From NCBI GenBank assembly GCA_012295275.1, contig CM022672.1, positions 28,835,472 to 28,899,471 of the forward strand: a DNA stretch of 64,000 nt. Reading direction: 5' to 3'. Below, piece after piece: positions 61,233-64,000 of the stretch; the stretch's first letter is position 1; each line of letters begins with the position of its first letter. The notes under the pieces are model-generated. The model was not told where the DNA came from. It saw only the letters and a program-made list of their open reading frames with translations, and made no database searches. Position numbers and translations under genes: made by a program. Source of the DNA: Chrysomallon squamiferum (lineage: Eukaryota; Mollusca; Gastropoda; Neomphalida; Peltospiridae).

Positions 61233-61321
61233 ATGAAGTATTACACCTTTAGCTCCGTTTTAAAATTTTCATGGGATCAAGTAGCTTCTGCATTTTGGCA
61301 GAGATATCCAAATCCTTACAG
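61233..61321 (+). CDS. PRELID1: PRELID1 exon 1
   Basis: ATG at 61233 starts MKYYTFSSVLKFSWDQVASA, then FWQRYPNPYS across the first splice junction. The exon ends in phase 2 at AG|GTAACT. S-W-D-Q-V-x-x-A-F-W-Q-R-Y-P-N-P is the hallmark opening of the PRELI/MSF1 domain in PRELID1 (Drosophila prel, yeast Ups1). With the next two exons the protein has 212 residues, close to the 219 of human PRELID1. In the mitochondrial intermembrane space it forms a complex with TRIAP1 and carries phosphatidic acid to the inner membrane for cardiolipin synthesis. Confidence 0.93.
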
Positions 61322-61515
61322 GTAACTCAAAAATTATCAGATTATATATTTCTTTAGTGAAAATGTTTTATAATGAATATAAATATTATTTATATTTTAT
61401 TGTGAACAATTTTAGATCAATAAAATATAAATATAATATTTCTTCTGTTTTCGATATCATTATTGAAAGTGTTGACTTTTTAAGTAAAAACCAGTTGATC
61501 TTTGCATTATTTCAG

Positions 61516-61732
61516 CAAACATGTTCTCACTGAAGATGCTGTTTCAAGAGAAATTAGAAATGGAATTTTATACAGCAAGAGATTGATAACCAAAACAAAT
61601 CCTTTACCCAAGTGGGGTGAGCGATTTGTACCAGGACCAAAAAATGTATTCATTGTAGAGGAAGCCATTGTGGATCCACACAGCCGGACTTTCACAACAT
61701 ACACCAGAAATATAGGCATGCAGAGAGTCATG
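61516..61732 (+). CDS. PRELID1: PRELID1 exon 2
   Basis: The acceptor TTGCATTATTTCAG completes AG|C (Ser) and continues [29 protein letters not shown], then [16 protein letters not shown], leaving in phase 0 at ATG|GTATTT. The KHVLTED, R-L-L/I-T-K-T-N and VDP..T.TT.T.N blocks are the family signature and form the beta-sheet side of the lipid-binding pocket. Nothing is missing compared with the human protein apart from a short loop difference. Confidence 0.93.
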
Positions 61733-62183
61733 GTATTTACTTCTTATTTTACCTGTTACTGAGAAGTTAGTTTTTCCTCTTCTGTTATTGTTAACTTTTA
61801 TTTTTAGACAGTGACAAAATAGTCATTTAATGTTGTGGATTCAAAAGCAAGCTGTAAATTTAAAAAGCTCACTGCCTATAACAAGAAGTATGTGGATGGG
61901 AAATTTAAGTAGTATATGTGCAAAGAGTGGTGGGATATAATGATTGTGATGTTAAAACATGTGAGAGTAAGAAAAAACTAAATTTGTATCTTCACTTAAC
62001 TGATACATTACTCATTGTTTAGCCAGTTATAGATTTCAGTAATTGTCTTATAAAGTTTATTTTTATTTTAGAATTATGTTATTGACTTTTATGTTTGAAA
62101 GGAAAATGTGTTTCTTATAATTTATAAAACTAAGTACGTATTCTTTTTAATATTTACTTATTTATTTATTGTATTTTTTGCAG

Positions 62184-62516
62184 ACAATAGAAGAAAAATG
62201 TGTTTATAAAGAAGACCCAGAAAATTCAAAATGGACAGTATGTGAAAGATCAGCTTGGGTATCATCTGGTATTTATGGTTTTGGAAGAGCTATTCAAGCA
62301 TTTGGCATGGAAAGATTCAAGAAAAATTCTACAAAGGCTTTGAAAGGCTATGAATATGTTCTAGAAAAACTTTATGTTCCAGAAACAATTCCTGAACAGA
62401 CATTGCACAGAACAGATAAACTGAAAGAAGCTGCACGCAAAGCTGCTGAAGTGGCCACTGCAAAAGCAAAATCGAAATCAAGACCAATCCTTGCTTCACC
62501 AAGTCAGATGTCTTGA
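62184..62516 (+). CDS. PRELID1: PRELID1 exon 3
   Basis: The acceptor GTATTTTTTGCAG opens ACA ATA GAA GAA in phase 0; 110 residues to TGA. EEKCVYKEDPENSKWT, ERSAWVSSGIYGFGRAIQAF, then F..N..KALKGYEYVLEKL finish the PRELI domain. The tail (KLKEAARKAAEVATAKAKSK) is an Ala/Lys-rich helix like the LEA-type tail of vertebrate PRELID1. AATAAA at 62741-62746. There is no link to the finger genes other than proximity. Confidence 0.93.
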   Translation, partial: TIEEKCVYKEDPENSKWTVCERSAWVSSGIYGFGRAIQAFGMERFKKNSTKALKGYEYVLEKLYVPETIPEQTLHRTDKLKEAARKAAEVATAKAKSKSRPILASPSQMS

Positions 62517-64000
62517 AAAGAAACCAGACACATGTACACATACACACACACATACACAAAGAAAATCCTACTCAAACTGGCCCTCTATTTATCTTCAAAG
62601 TTCCATCATCTTCATTTCATTTTGTGTCTTACATTATTTATTAAAACATGAACACCTGAAACTCCACAAACACTAAATAGAAACATCTCTCCTACATAAA
62701 ACAAACTGCTGTGGCAAAATGCTGCAGTTACACATGTGATAATAAACTTGATCAGTGCTGGAATACGCAACAGCTTATGGTGATACAAATTTTAAAAAAA
62801 CCTTTCTTATAAAATTTACGTTTTTGTTCTTTCTTTTTTTTTAAATCATCTTTATGCTTGAGGTGGAATGATTTTACACTTGCTAAAATGTATCTCAATT
62901 AGTCTTTTCATTAGAGATGTAGTAATGTTCAATTCTCAGTTTTACAAGATATAATAATTTAAATACACAAATTTAATTACACTGGAGACAGCCTGTTTAA
63001 GTACTAAACATTTTTTAAATTTTAAGATTATTTAAGAAATTTGCTGAGATTTAAGAATTATTACATTACATAGAAAAATATTTTCATTTCAGTTTGACAA
63101 AGTCACTTGACTCAAACATCTAAATGTTGAAAAATATTTTTCTGTATATGTATTTTTAATGTCAAAACAATATTTGTAGATTTACAAATATATACATAGA
63201 ATACATGCATTAATCAAACATGCATGCAGTAAATAACATACATTTTTATTACATTTAAACTTAGCAGAGAGAGAATTTACGTAGAATTGAATGCAAATAA
63301 TTTAGATTTATCCAAAAATAATTATTACTGCACAATTTCTAAACACTTTAAATTCTGAATTCATTTATCCCTCATTTTAGCTGTGAATACTCAGGTGTAA
63401 TTCTGACTGGTATTCAGCTTTCTCTTTTTTCTGAAACAGATTTGTATGCAGGTTATTATTATTATAAAACATTTTAATCATTACTTTTTATCTTGGTATT
63501 TTATTTTCTTAATAATTATGGAAGATTATGATGATGATTATTTTTGTCATCATTGCTTTCTTTTTTTACTGTTTTTCTTGTAACTCATCAGCATCACTAT
63601 TTTACAAGTGTTCTGGTTTGTCATTTTCATTATATTCCTTACCTTTTTTTTTTTCTTTTTCATGTTGTAATTATTGTTGTTGTTGCTGATGCTCTTCAAT
63701 ATCTGAATCTAGTAGCAACATATTTCTTCACAATTAGGTCAAAAAAATAAAAAATGAAGATTGATATTACACAGGTTTATTTCAGACATTTCTTATGTTC
63801 ATGATAGTTTTACAACTTGATACTGAGTTCTCTGGTTTATTTGGGATTATGTTTGTGGTGTGTTGTGTTTCAGTTTCTTCAGAACAGATTTAAAATTTTC
63901 TTTTGTTGTACAGATCTTAGAATCTCCTAAATCACATCTGACTCTTTAAATTTTTTGCCATCAATGAAAAGGCATTTTTTTTTTCATGCCTAGAAATAAA
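62517..64000. other. PRELID1 3' UTR and flank
   Basis: 3' UTR to about 62760, with a short CA-rich tract at 62533-62560, then AT-rich DNA. The frame at 63544-63750 is hydrophobic low-complexity and unsupported. Confidence 0.5.

Overview
This is AT-rich, intron-rich animal nuclear DNA. Terminal exons have their own splice acceptors and AATAAA signals, microsatellites are abundant, and a fragment of a multicopy YqaJ-type nuclease gene is present. The coding style and a dispersed GGGAGGTAACTC-type motif suggest a mollusc, perhaps a gastropod; that placement is an inference.

The main feature is a two-gene locus of the lola / mod(mdg4) type. Two paralogous genes stand head to head around a roughly 3 kb spacer (about 17.1-20.2 kb). 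Each has a coding exon 1 with an almost invariant first 78 residues (3 differences) that match no domain I know. It is followed by an exon 2 carrying a sumoylation-like site next to a SUMO-interaction-like motif. Both exon 2 copies end in phase 0.

Gene B (plus strand, 20.2-57 kb) then runs into an array of 16 intact alternative terminal exons between 28.1 and 51 kb. A 17th is frameshifted, at least two are decayed, and a three-exon seven-finger cassette closes the array (55.0-56.9 kb). Almost every array exon has the same form: acceptor AG, phase 0 entry, variable linker, three C2H2 fingers, stop, and usually a nearby AATAAA. Splicing the shared N-terminus to one exon at a time would give a family of transcription factors with a common partner-binding half and about 17 DNA-binding halves.

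Gene A (minus strand, from 17.1 kb to beyond the left edge) has a different set: a FLYWCH-finger terminal exon, a partial exon cut by the window edge, and a decayed counterpart of the seven-finger cassette.

Other content: a decayed YqaJ-nuclease-like gene (5.6-6.3 kb, plus strand) inside gene A, an unidentified decayed coding stretch (10.5-10.9 kb), and a probable 1.45 kb DNA transposon with 13-bp terminal inverted repeats (23.5-24.9 kb) in gene B's long intron. At the right end lies a complete three-exon PRELID1 homologue (61.2-62.5 kb), which acts in mitochondrial phosphatidic acid transport. The rest is introns and intergenic DNA with simple repeats. I saw no tRNA, rRNA or CRISPR array.
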